A program made the translations under genes and the position numbers. Below, piece by piece: positions 46,255 to 58,160 of a stretch of 64,000 nt of DNA. Each line of letters starts with the position of its first letter. Position 1 is the first letter of the stretch. The notes under the pieces are model-generated. The model made no database searches and was not told the DNA's origin. It was given only the letters and a program-made list of their open reading frames with translations. The DNA is from Hordeum vulgare subsp. vulgare (Eukaryota; Streptophyta; Magnoliopsida; Poales; Poaceae), in NCBI RefSeq assembly GCF_904849725.1, contig NC_058520.1, positions 317,823,186 to 317,887,185 of the forward strand, given 5' to 3'.

Positions 46255-49200
46255 TGTTGGGACCCCGATCCTAAGCCATAGTAATCTAGCCTGTAACACG
46301 TCGCATCTCTTTGCGGTCTCACGCACGGTTATCCCCACGGCTGCAGCCTTACCTTAGCCCGGACCGTTTGCGCCTTTTGACTCGCGTATGCGATTGTGTC
46401 GCTAGCAATCCAATGTCAAAGAACCCGGATCGGCATGTCTAGTCATAAACTAAAGTGGAAGATTCGTACAGGGACAAGCATACATGACCCAACAAAGCAG
46501 GTGTCGGTCATCAACGAATGTAGACGAGTCGTAGAAAGCTACAAGGACTCCATTACAATGCGTGACATTTCCCAAAGGGACAGACACAGCAGCTAAGAAG
46601 GACACATGTCGGTCAACCAATGTGTCCGGAGCAGTAGCGAACTACCATGGCTCGATGGAATCACAAAGGGGCATTTCCCCTTAAGGAGTGCTACTAAGGC
46701 ATACGACTAGGTATTCGAACCCCATACATATCAAGTACAACACACGTACGCATGGCATACCGATATGTATAGATAGATCGATGGCATCACAACATAACCA
46801 TAAACATACAAACTTTATTTAAAAGGCACGGAAGAGCCTCACACATAATATTACAAGGTAGGGGTCTTACGAACCATCATCACAAGTCATACACGCAATT
46901 CTTACAAGCTAGCGGAAGATTTAAAACTGTCTGAGTACCGACAGATGGAAAGACAAAGGCACATGGCCTGACTATCGACAGACCCATCCTAGGGCCATAT
47001 CGTAGCTGGGATACCAGCTACTCGTCGTCGTCGATGTGTAGGTAGAACCCTCCATTAGGGTCATTAACAACCTCTGCAACAAATATTAAGCAAGCGTGAG
47101 TACGAAAGTACTCAGGAAGACTTTAGGAAATCTATCTACTCATGCAATGTATCAACAAGGAGTTGTGGGGTTTCATGCAGAAAGCCAGCATTTGACTCTT
47201 GGCTAGACAACTTGCATTTTTAAATAGTTTTTACAACTATGTTTCTCGCACACGAGTCCACTAACACCACAACAATACTCCATCGTGGAATCATTCCGTC
47301 TCCCTACGGAAATGTCGTCCACGACACTCACACTTATCTTGACAATTTTATGAGTAGCCATTATAGTTATCTATGAACAACATATGCTTCCAAGTAGTCC
47401 ATATCCGCGGACGCGGCCATTCGAATAGATCATAACCCTACAGGGGTGTACTTCTTCACACACGCTCTCGCCACTTATCGCCATGTGCATGTCATGCACC
47501 TCCGGATCCTTCAAGCGGAAGCGCAGCGAGGGAGTCGGCCACGACCGTTAACCACGCTAATACTTAGTCCAGGTTTATCGCCTATCTGAGGGTTACCCGC
47601 ACGGAAGTCCGGCCGAGGTTTCCGCCACGGCCCCAAACGATGTGCACAGGGTTCCCAAGTCCACCATCCGGGTGCCACTTGGTACACCGTGCCACCGCCT
47701 ACCGCATCATAGCCAACCTCTAAGGTCAGCGCTACGCAGGGCTTCCACCATGACTATAAACACCAGAAACTACTTGCAACTCCTGGACCGAGTACTAAGT
47801 GGTTAATAAGTTGAGCGGGGTCATATTTCAGGGCCCAACATGTGGTAGTATCTTGTCTTGGATTACATACACGGAACTCAGTTCCTAAGGACGGTTCCAA
47901 TGAAACAACCCGCCATGTACTCCTTCATAGCCTTTCACCGGTACCTGTACCAAATCAGGTTCAGCACACCACCTTTACTTGCTGAACACATTCTCACAAT
48001 TCTATTCATCACCCAGATGACAGACCATACACAACTCTAAGCATAACATGCATAGCAGGATAAGGCACATCATGGCTCAAGCATCTACCAGGTATCCTAG
48101 GTTGCAAGGTTTAGCTATTTACTGTGACAAGGACAGGTCATGCAAAGGAAGTGGGTTCAACTAACGTGATAAAGCAGTGAAAGCATTTTGACCTAATGCA
48201 ATAAGTAAGAGCAGGAGCGAGAACATGGGATTTATCGGGATGATCAAAATGGTTGCTTGCCTTGTTGCTCAGCACAGGGGTGATATCCACCGGTCGGGTA
48301 ATCAGACGTATCCGGAGGGGCGGAGCCTACCGGAATAACAACAATCAATCAATATCAAAACATATGCAACAAAAATGATGCATGAAATGCAATGTAGCAT
48401 GGTTTGAAATGACTAGCAGAACACTTTGGGGTGATCTTGATTTGACATCATAATTCAAATATCATTTGAATTATAATTTATCAAATTCTTTTAATTGATT
48501 TGACTTTGTTTCATAACTTTGTTTTTCATGCATGAAAATAGCACCATTGGATTCCTTGAATTTTTTGATCCATTTACATATATTATTTGTCAAATTTGGA
48601 GTTATATTTAATTTTCTATGAATTTCCAAAGTTTTGAACTTATTCTGGAATTATTTTTAAACAGAAAAGCTTTATTGCATCAGCATGACATCAGCAGGTC
48701 CAACTGGCAGTTGAAAGTCAAACCTGACCAGTGGGACCCACTCGTCAGTGACTCTGGCCTGTTTTAATTTAGATTTAACTTAATTAGTTAATTAACAGAG
48801 GAGGACCCACCTGTCAGTGTTTGTTTAAGTTAATTAAATAAGTTATTTTTAATTATTACTAAACTTATTTAGCCAGGGGCTGGCCCCACCTGTCAAAGGC
48901 TCAGGGGGGTGAGATCCACCGGCGGCGAGGTCGATCTTGCCGGCGGTGAGCCTCCGGCGACCACCAGAACGGCGGAGGGGCTCGGGAATGCATCTCCGAC
49001 GACCAAATGCACGGCGGAGGGCACCAAACGAACCAGCATACAACCGCGGTTCCATTTCTGCAAAGACCCTAAGCTAAGATGGTCGGAGATGACGCTGGCT
49101 ACAAGCTTGGCGGCGGCCAAAGCTCGGGCATCATTGGGGTCATCGAAACAGAGGGCATCACGCACGGGGTTGGGCTCCTACAACATCTACGAGACGCACA

Positions 49201-50287
49201 GAAGCCATTGGTGGCCTCAGATGGACCAGCCGATCACCGGAGAGCTACCGACGACGAGGTCCCGCGGCGGATCTCGTCGGGCTCTGGTGGAATCGAGGCC
49301 TAGAGGAAGGGATCGAGGGGGAAAACTTAGGGGAAAGAACCCTGAGCTCACGGGGAGTGCAGAGGCGTCGAGACTGGGCGCGGGGATGGCCTGAGGAGGG
49401 AGAACGACGGCGGCGAACTCCGTTGACCCGAGGAAAAAGACGATGGCTTCACGGCGTCTCAAGGGTTCTTGGCGTTGCGCGACTAGTTGGGAGCTTCAGC
49501 GAGCGAAGGCGAATCCGTTCCATGGCTCAGGAGAGAGGGAGAGGGATAGGAGCGATGGCGAGCTCAAGCTTGAGCTTGCGGTCATGGCGGCCGAGAGGGG
49601 GAGAGAGAACAGGGTGAATGGGGAGGGGATGAGCTCGGTGAGGCCTTCGGGGAGCTTATCCCCGTTGCACCAGTGTGACGCGGCGGCCTGGCAGACGCAC
49701 AGGTGCGTGGCCGCGCCGGAAGAAGCGGCGGCCACCTCCTGCTACTCGCTGGCAAGGAAGACGACGGGGAGCAGCTGGGCCTGGGCCAGGTGAGCGACAG
49801 GTAAGGGTTTTCCATTTTTCTTCTTTTCTGTTTTTTGTTTATTCTTTATGTTATTTGTTTTGTTTTATTTTTGGCTCCAAACTATTCGTAAAATAGTTTG
49901 AAAAATACTAGAGTGTTAGTTGGAATATTTCCAACCACTCATAAAGTTTTCAACATTTTTGGAAACTTTAAATTATTTGAAAGGAAATATATAATTGATT
50001 TCAGTAGCTTTTAACTTAAAATTAAAATGCCAAAAGTAGTTAGAGAATAAGTTCCATCTCTGATATCTTGTTTTCTATATTTATGAGAAAAGATGAACTT
50101 TTCTTAAGGCCATTTTCGGTTCATTGATTTGACATCAATTTTGAAATGCTTTTGAATGAGGGGTTGCTAGGGTTTTACTTTGGTTTTCTTGCTTGCTTTT
50201 GGGTTTTCATTTCATTTCCTTGGATGCATTGAAAAAAGATATCAGCACAAGTTACTAAACCCTAACAGGGAATCCAGGGATGTGACA
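46255..50287 (-). mobile_element. Solo LTR, same family as LARD2, inside element C
   Basis: This is a single LTR of 4033 bases. On the minus strand it runs TGTCACATCCC (50287) to GGGGTCCCAACA (46255). The end matches the LARD2 LTR end GGGGTCCCGACA, and the adjoining 400 bases are collinear. Flanking GGCAA (46250-46254) and CGCAA (50288-50292) differ at one base. No interior follows, so it is a product of recombination between two LTRs. The GC-rich part (48900-49800) gives long random frames on both strands that I do not call as genes. Confidence 0.85.
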
Positions 50288-52172
50288 CGCAAACTCTTCC
50301 TTGAGTCTATCAAGGTCAAGCCCAAGTGCAACCTTTTCGGATTGGAGCACATGAGTAAGAACAAAAGCATGATCATGACCCTTTTGTAATTTAGCAAGGT
50401 TGCTCTTTCTCAAGAGCGATGGAAAGATCCGCTATCTCATCGGCATAGTCACGACTATGTCCTTGTAACATAGAGATAGTTTCTTCATGAGTTTCAGTGA
50501 GGTCACTCGCCTCTCCTAGTCGTTCCAAGAAAGCAAAAAAATGCTTCTTGGTTTTACCTTTGACCTATCTCATGAATCTATCAAGGAAGTTTTCTTGAAC
50601 ATTTACTTCCTCTTGTTCATCTCCACTATCCATAGGAGGAGGGGTAGTGGAAATGGTAGTTTCGATGTTCGAGGTTAACTTTTTGGTTGCCTTGGCCATA
50701 AGGCACTTGGCAATGCGATTCTCGTTGGGGCGTCGAAGAGAGACACCTTGCTTGGGGAAGAGGATGCGATGGCCACCGTGGCCATTCCCATTACCTCACC
50801 ACTTTTGTCATCGTCATCATCCTCATCAAAGAGGTACTCCTCTCGAGCGACCAACACCTTTTGGGACATCTCCTTGGAGAAGTTGTTCTTATTGGGGAAG
50901 GACTTGGCTTTGTCTTCGCGAATAAGTTTTCCACCATTGTCTTCCCTCTTCTCATAAGGACAGTCTTCCACAAAGTGACTCACAATGCCACAATTGTACC
51001 AAGTCCTCACATGTTGCTTGCCCTTGGACCCACTCGAGTTGTTCTTAGAGAAGTTGGGCCTTGAGTTTCTCTTGCTACCCCAAAGTTGCCTTGACGCAAG
51101 AGCCATGTGCTTGTGGTAAGCATATTTGGTGTCTTCGGGACAACTTTCATCTTCTTCTTCTTCTTCTTCCTTCAAGGAAACCTTGCCTTAAAAACAAGGT
51201 TGGAGGAGTCTTTTCTTGACCGTTGGACACGAGCAAGAGCATTATCGGCGGTCTTGTTGAAAATGTTCATTGCTATGAACTGATCCAACACATCAATTGA
51301 GGACAATGAGTGAAAGCCCGACCTTTGTCAGATGACGGAGGACATGGCCTTGTTGAAAGGCATGATGGCCTTGAGAAACTTACTCTTGATCCAATTTTCA
51401 TCCACATCTTTGCTTTCATAATCTTGAAGAGTAACGGCAAGAGTTTTCACTCTTCGGTAGAGCTCACGACGGTCCTCATCTTCTATCATCATAAATTCAT
51501 CGGCTGCATTGAGAATCACTTCATAGTTGGACCGTTGAATACTTGATCTTCCCTTGTACATGGAAATAATGTGCTCCCAACAATCTTTGGCACGAGTGAA
51601 GGGACGCACGTGAGCAAGATCTTCAATGGGACATTTGCTTGAAGGATGAACAAGGCGGAGTGATTGAGCTGATTGTTGACCTCTTCTCATGCTTGACGTT
51701 GCTTGGATCATGTGGGTAGTAGCCTTGCTCAATGATACTCCAAAGTTGTGTTGAATGTGATTCAAATGAGCCTTGGTAGTAAAAACCCAATTAGCAAAAT
51801 CATTCTTAACAAGTTTAGGAGGAGGACTGAGGTTAATAATATACGGTGGGTGAACCAGTCCTCCATAGACTGCGGGACAAGGAACCAAGGCGAAGGATTT
51901 GGCCCACTCGTTCCTTGAGGCAACTTATTTTTTTCACTACTAGCATTCTCCTTCTCGGAGTTGGTCTCTGACGCCAAAGTAGTGGGATTAACCACATACA
52001 ATAGATCGATAGAAAGTTTGAAGCCTTCAAGGAAATTTGTTAGCATGGTTTTGACATTGATAGCCACTGAGGATCTAAGAGAAGAAATAGCCTCATTTAG
52101 ATCCTCTCAGGTGACCGAGTTCACAACACCAGCCTCACGCAACTCCACAACCCATTCCCCGTCATCAACCAT
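50288..52172 (-). pseudogene. gag: Element C Gag, broken
   Basis: The frame starts at the ATG at 52170-52172 and meets a TGA at 52107-52109. It goes on in the same frame to about 51890, then shifts to 51888-51328 (Gag core with WIKSKFLKAIMPFNK). The zinc knuckle part is 51175-50675. The knuckle reads WYNCGIVSHFVEDC, so its first Cys is Trp and zinc binding should fail. The remaining 50670-50288 is the coiled-coil part, joined to 46254 across the solo LTR. Confidence 0.8.
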
Positions 52173-52207
52173 ACTCTTTGGATGGTGCAACCCTTAATAA
52201 AGAGATT

Positions 52208-52220
52208 GGCTCTCATACCA
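52208..52220 (-). promoter_or_regulatory. Element C primer-binding site, tRNA-Met type
   Basis: On the minus strand TGGTATGAGAGCC follows the LTR by 2 bases. It differs from the tRNA-Met complement by one base. Confidence 0.85.
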
Positions 52221-52222
52221 AT

Positions 52223-53651
52223 TGAAAGAATCGAAATGGTTGACTAGAGGGGGGTAAATAGGCAACGAACAATTTTAAGCTTTTCTTTAACAAATTAAGT
52301 TCAGCAACAAATAGGTTGTCTAGATATGCAAATAAGTGAGCTACCTATATGATTCTAGCAACAAAAATAACAAACAAGTAGCTAATACAAATAAAGGTAA
52401 TAAGTAACCACAAGTGGAACCGATGAAGATGAGGATGTGTTTCTGAAGTTCCTTCCATTTGAGGGGAAGTACGTGTCTGTTAGAGCGATGTGGAGGCACA
52501 ATGCTCCCCAAGATGCCACTAAGGCCACCGTATTCTCCTCACGCCCTCACACTGCGAGATGTCGTGATTCCACTAGTGTTGCCCTTGAAGGCGCCGACCG
52601 AACCTTTACAAACAAATTTGGCGCAATCTCCACAACTGAATTGGAGGCTCCCAACGGAACCACGAAGCTTCACCACAATAAAATATGGCTTCAAGGTGAC
52701 CTCTTCCGTCTAGGATGCTCAAACACCCAAGAGTAACAAGATCCGCAAGGGATTAATGGTGGGAACAACTTTTCTCTTTGTGGCAGTGTAGATCAAGGCC
52801 TTCTCCTCCAAACCATAGAGCATCAACAAGAATCTATGGCTAGGGAGAAAGATCGGGCAAGACTAAACTTAGGAGAAACAATGGAGCTTGGAGAGGGAGA
52901 AGGTGAGGTCCCTTGGGGAAAGAGGGCCTATATTTATAGTGGGAAGAATCTTATCATTTTTGTGCGAAAGTCGCACTTAAACGGTAGTACCGCACAGGGG
53001 AGTGGTACTTCCGCTTGCACGGAAGTACGAGCCACCACAGGCAAAAGTTCATGGCCCGAGAAGTGGTAGTTTCGCACGAGCGATACTACCGCCCAGCACC
53101 AAGCGATACTTCCGCTCAACATGGTTGACACGAACCAACTATACCAGAAGGAAAAAATAAGCGGAAGAAACCGCTCGAGCAGTACTACCGCTCCTCCTCA
53201 AGCGGTACTTGTGCTCAAAATGAGAAGAGACCCGAAGATGCAAGAGAGGAAAAATAAGAGTAAGAGGGGTCGGACCCGGCGAGCGGCAGAAGCGCTGGGG
53301 CGGTACTACCGCTCCTTAGAGCGGTACTTTCACTTAAGTCACTCTGATGGCCTAAGGGGCAGAATAAAGGCTCCATTGTGTCGGGAACAGGATGCGGTGC
53401 AAGTGTGCACGTGTTTGTTCCTCCCAACCTTTCCATACACGTATATCCTCTTGATAGTATGGGTTTACCTATGACTCAAGTCCACCAACACTAAATCGAT
53501 AGATAAACATTGTCTTCTCTTTCAACCACTAAAGGGTAAATAATTGTCTCGTACCACGTGATAATCTCTGAAATGTTAACACACACGCTTAGTCTGCAAG
53601 GGGCATCATCATCAACCACCAAAACTAATTAGGATAAATTGTGCTCTTACA
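52223..53651 (-). repeat. Element C 5' LTR with palindromic U3
   Basis: The LTR is 1429 bases. On the minus strand it starts TGTAAGAGCAC at 53651 and ends CGATTCTTTCA at 52223. A TATA box (CTATAAATATAG, minus) is at 52928-52939. Upstream of it (52982-53333) are about ten copies of a 13-base palindrome close to GCGGTA-S-TACCGC. A perfect copy is at 53300-53312. The 3' LTR of C is not in the window. Confidence 0.85.
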
Positions 53652-54289
53652 GCAGGCTTGGGGCGTCCTCCACAAAGTGGTTGTGCGCCCCACAAGCTCG
53701 CACTACAAGATCAATGTACACCTTGGTGTCCTGCGACTCCATCATCCCTTCAGGTGGGAGGAGTCACTCAACTCCTCCTCATCTTCTTCCTATCCCTCCA
53801 GGTGGGAGGGAGCTAATGTTTCTTCGGACTTAGTGTCCGGGGGACCCTTCGACCGAAGACCCTCCCGGATCTTCTTCTTCCCCTTCTTCTGTTCCTCCTT
53901 CTCCCTCGTAGTTGTGTATGGCTTCTCGGCTAACATGGCTACAAGCAAAGGGGTCATGGTATCATGGGGCAAAGGCGCTGGACAATTAATCCTTCTGGAT
54001 TTCTTCACCCAGATCTGAATGTATTATGGGAGGAAGGAATGAGTGCCTTGTTAAAAAAGGAAGGGATGAATCTAAAAAATATGGTAAAAACATTACCAGT
54101 CCCCCAAGGTTGAGGAGGGAAAGGCCTTCGTCTTCCTCCTCGCGAGGCCAAGTATTTTGCAACTTGAAAACTGCCTTCCACAACTTCTCGAGTGTAGTGC
54201 GGAAAAAGCTCTGCACAAGGCCAGTCGGACTGTCCGGATTCTCCGGATCATATTCCCACATCGGGATGGGCCGGTGCTGGCAGGGGAGA
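53652..54289 (-). pseudogene. Fragment of a retroelement gene, two exon-like pieces
   Basis: On the minus strand an open stretch from 54289 reads CQHRPIPMWEYDPENPDSP, then FFRTTLEKLWKAVFK. It runs to about 54105, where GGTAATG could be an intron donor. A second piece near 54010-53790 reads IWVKKSRRINCPAPLPHD and ends in a Lys/Glu-rich tail with a stop. The first piece resembles a protein family I associate with cereal LTR retrotransposons (from memory). It is truncated by LARD2 on one side and element C on the other. No function is assigned. Confidence 0.4.
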
Positions 54290-57200
54290 TGTCAGAGCCC
54301 TAGCTCAGCATTGTTTGCCATTGCATACTCATGCATGCATTCTAAATTCAAAAGGTTTTGAATTGAGATATGATCAAGTTTCATAAAGAATTTTGTCAAA
54401 TGACCAAGATAAAAATTACTTCAAACAACTACAGGGAAATGTTCCTGATTTTCCAATAAAATATTGGACTTAAGATAAAAATGACAACCAATATTATTGA
54501 ATCACAGAATCATTTCATATTGGGCATTTGAATTAGTTCAACACTATTTGCATTGGATTTATAAATGCTATAAATAATTTTATAGATCCAATAATTCTGG
54601 AAATTCATGAGTGGTTCTGAATATATTATAAGAGGCCACATATAAATTTTCAGAATTTTATTAAGTGATTCGGTATTTTAAACAAATCAAAACAAATGTC
54701 ACATATCAGAAAACACGAAATAACAAAAATATAAAAGAGAGCAAGAACTTACATAGCGCTCACCTTCGGCCCAACCCACCAGGGGCACTGTTGTCTTCTT
54801 CCTCCTGCGAGGAGGAGAAGCAGCTGCGTGCCGATGCGCCACCGAACAAGGTCACGTCCCGCGGCCACCTACTGCTTGCCCTGAGCCACGTAGATGACGG
54901 GGATGAAAACCCCGTGCACGCCTCTTCCTCTCCCTCGAGTTCATCCTCTCCCTCGCTCTCTTCTCGCCGTGCTCGAAACGGCCATGACCAAGCCACCACC
55001 GTTGCCATAGCCCCGGCCTCCCCTCGCCTCTCCGAGAAGCCCAGAGGATCCGCTCCGTCCCCTGCTCCTCCTCGTCGAAGGAATCGAGCCCTCAATCCCT
55101 GCTTCGCCCTCGCCTCTGTCATCTTCAACCTTCGGCCGCCGGCAACGTCATCGTCAATTCGTCTGCTAGAAGACTTTCTCGACCTCCCCGTCACCACAAA
55201 TGGAACCGCCGTGAGATCATGTGCATTTCCCCTCCCTTTCCATGCTCTCCCGTGCTCCATAGCCCCGCTCCCTGCTATGGCCGAATCCCACCGCCGCGCG
55301 AGCTCATCGCCGGCGCCTCCTCCGGCCACCCCAGCTCCCCTGCTTACCCCTAGAAGAACAACCGCTTTGCCAGCTTCACGTAGCCGCAAACCACGCTCGA
55401 AACCATGCCTTGTAGCGCCGCATAGGCCATCTCCGGTGAGCCCTCCGCCGCGGCTATGGTCGCCGGTGACCACCCTCCGGTGGGGGCTTCGTGGCCAACC
55501 CATTAGCCACTAATCCCCCCTATTCACTAACAGAGGGCCCCACATGGGGTCAAAGCCTAGTTAGTCTCTGGTTTGACCGGGGATTAGCCCTATTTCACTG
55601 ACTGGTAGGCCCTGGCTGTCAGGTTTGACCCGGCCAGCCCAGTTGACCTGCTAACGTAACTGCTGACGCAATAATAGTATTTCATAAATAAAATAATTTC
55701 AAAAAATGTTGTAAACTTTGAAAAATCATAGAAAATAAAATATAACTCCAAATTAAATAAATAATATATGAAAAATGATCAGAAAAATTCATCGAATCTG
55801 ATTATGCCGTTTTCATGCATGATAAAACAAGTTATGTCTGAGCATCAGGTCAAATCAGTTAAAAGGGTATTTGAAAAATACCTTGTTTGAAGTGATATTT
55901 GAATCTTGGTTCAAATCAGCTTCAACTTAAGAAATGGTAGCTACATTAGCCCTGCCACTTTTCATTTTCATGTCATGATCATGCATCATGGTGTTGCATT
56001 TCTGTGAAGTAAATGTTGTTCTTTCTTGTTTGCCGGTGTTGTTCCCTCTCGGTAGACGATGGTTCTGACAATGTGATCATTGACACTGAGAAAGACTCAT
56101 TGCTATCTTCAGAACTGTCAGGCAAACAAACCCCCTTGAGCATATTGATATAAACCAACTTTCTCGCTCATCCTCTCTTTTATTGCATTAGGACAAACAC
56201 GATTCAACGGTTACATGTTCTCTTTAGTTGAACCCATTCCTCTCCATGACCTGATTTTGCCAGAGTAAATAGTTGAAACCACTTAGCATGAGAAGCAACT
56301 GCTTGAGCCTTGTTGTGCTTACTCATCCATGCTTGCTTATTGTGCCTGCTATGCTTAGAGTCGTGTCGGGTATGATCCATCTGGATGATGAATCGGAATG
56401 GTTGTGTTCATGTTCTACACTGTGAGAGCAAAGGTGTGAATCCGATTTGGTAATGGTAGCGTTGAGAGGCCGTGTAGGAGTACATGGTGGATTGTCTCAT
56501 TGGGACCATCCTTAAGAACTGAGTTCTGTGCATGTTATCCAAGAAAAGATATTACCACACATTGGGATACTTGATTGACCCTCTTGGCTTATTAATCGCC
56601 TAGGTATCTGTCCAGGAGTTGTAACTAGTTTCTGGTGTTTGTAGGAAAAGTTTTGGTGGCCGTGTTTAGCTCTGCCCGATGGGGTAGGCTTCAGTGTGGT
56701 AGATACACAGTGGCATGGTGTACCAAGTGGAACCCGGATGGTGGGCTTGGGAACCCTGCGCACATCGTTTGGGGCCGTAGAGGAAACCTCACCCGGACTT
56801 CCTTGGTAGTTCAGTCTCAAATAGACGATAAACCTAGACTAGGGTCTTGTGTGGTTAATGGTCGTGGCCGACAGCCACGCCAGTGCTTGCGCTTGAAGGT
56901 TGTCGAGATGCATGACGTGCATATGGTGCTAAGTGTTGAGAGCATGTGTGAAGAAGTATACCCCTGCAGGGTGAATTAATCTATTCGAATAGTCGCGTCC
57001 TCGGATATCGACTACTTGGAAACATTACGTGGTACATAGACAATTGAAATGGATACTCTAAAATATGCAAGATAAGTGTGAGTGCTAAGGATGGTTTTCT
57101 CGTAGGGAGACGACAGTGGATCCATATTGGTGTATTGATTTGTGAATATGTGGACTCGTGTGCACTGTCCCATGTCAAAGAAAGAACTTGTAGTCGTAGT

Positions 57201-58160
57201 ACAGGTTAGCCAAGAGTCAAAGCCGGCTTGCTGCAATTAAACTCCACAACCCCTTCATTGATACTGATGCATATGTAGATAGTTCTGATGTAAGTCTTGT
57301 TGAGTACCTTTGTACTCATGGTTGCTTTATTTATGTTTTTTGCATAAAAGACCTTATTCTCACTAAAGGTTCCTACACGATGTGTTCGATCTTGACCGGA
57401 ATAGCTTGGGAATCCCAGACAGAGGTTTGGTTCCTTTGGTAGGGTCGTGGTAGCTTTTCAGGCTCCTGCAGCCATTTTTAGTAGATGTCTGTACCCAGAC
57501 ATGTTTGGCTTCTGCTTGATGTTTGTATGACTTGATTGTCGGGTCACGAGACCCCTGTTTGTAATATCATACTATGTTGACTCTTATGAGTCTTAATAAA
57601 AGCTTGAGTCATAGAGTTATGTTGTGATGCCATGTTGTATCTACACATATCGTGCATATTGCATGTACGTTATGAAATGCATTATATGTGTGGGATTCGA
57701 CACCTAGTTGTGTGCCTTTAGTAGTACTCTTTACGGGGAAATGCCTCTTTGTGCTACCACCGAGCTTTGGTAGCTTGCTACTACTCCGAACACATTGATT
57801 GACCGACATGTATCCTTCTTTGTTGTTGTGTATGTACCTTCGGAAAATGTCACGCGGTGTAACGAAGTCCTTGTACCTTGATACGACTCGTCTACACACG
57901 CTGATGACCGACACCTGCTTTGCTGGGTTATGTACGCATGTCCTTGTACGGATGTACCACTTGGTTTTATAACTAGTCATGTCGAACCGGGTTCTTTGTT
58001 GTTTGAATGCTAGCGACACATTCATATACATGAGCCCAAAGATGCAAACGGTCCCGGCCAAGGTAAGGTGGCAGCCGTGGAGTTTACCGTGCGTGAGGCC
58101 GCAAAGTGATGTGATGTGTTACAGGCTGGGTGCTTATGACTTAGGATCGGGGTCCCGACA
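54290..58160 (+). repeat. LARD2 5' LTR
   Basis: It starts TGTCAGAGCCCTAGC and ends GGATCGGGGTCCCGACA. A GC-rich block (54750-55520) gives long Arg/Ser/Pro-rich frames on both strands. The same block in the 3' LTR (62390-63140) has shifted frames, so these are not genes. Confidence 0.85.

Noticed and set aside
48893..49896. Several GC-rich frames on both strands, Arg/Ser/Gly-rich
   Set aside because: They overlap each other on both strands inside a solo LTR and have no motifs. GC-rich DNA gives long random frames.
54665..55513. 282-codon frame and an overlapping 247-codon minus frame
   Set aside because: Both lie in the GC-rich block of the LARD2 LTR. The same block in the 3' LTR (62424-63139) has the frames shifted and shortened, so there is no coding constraint.
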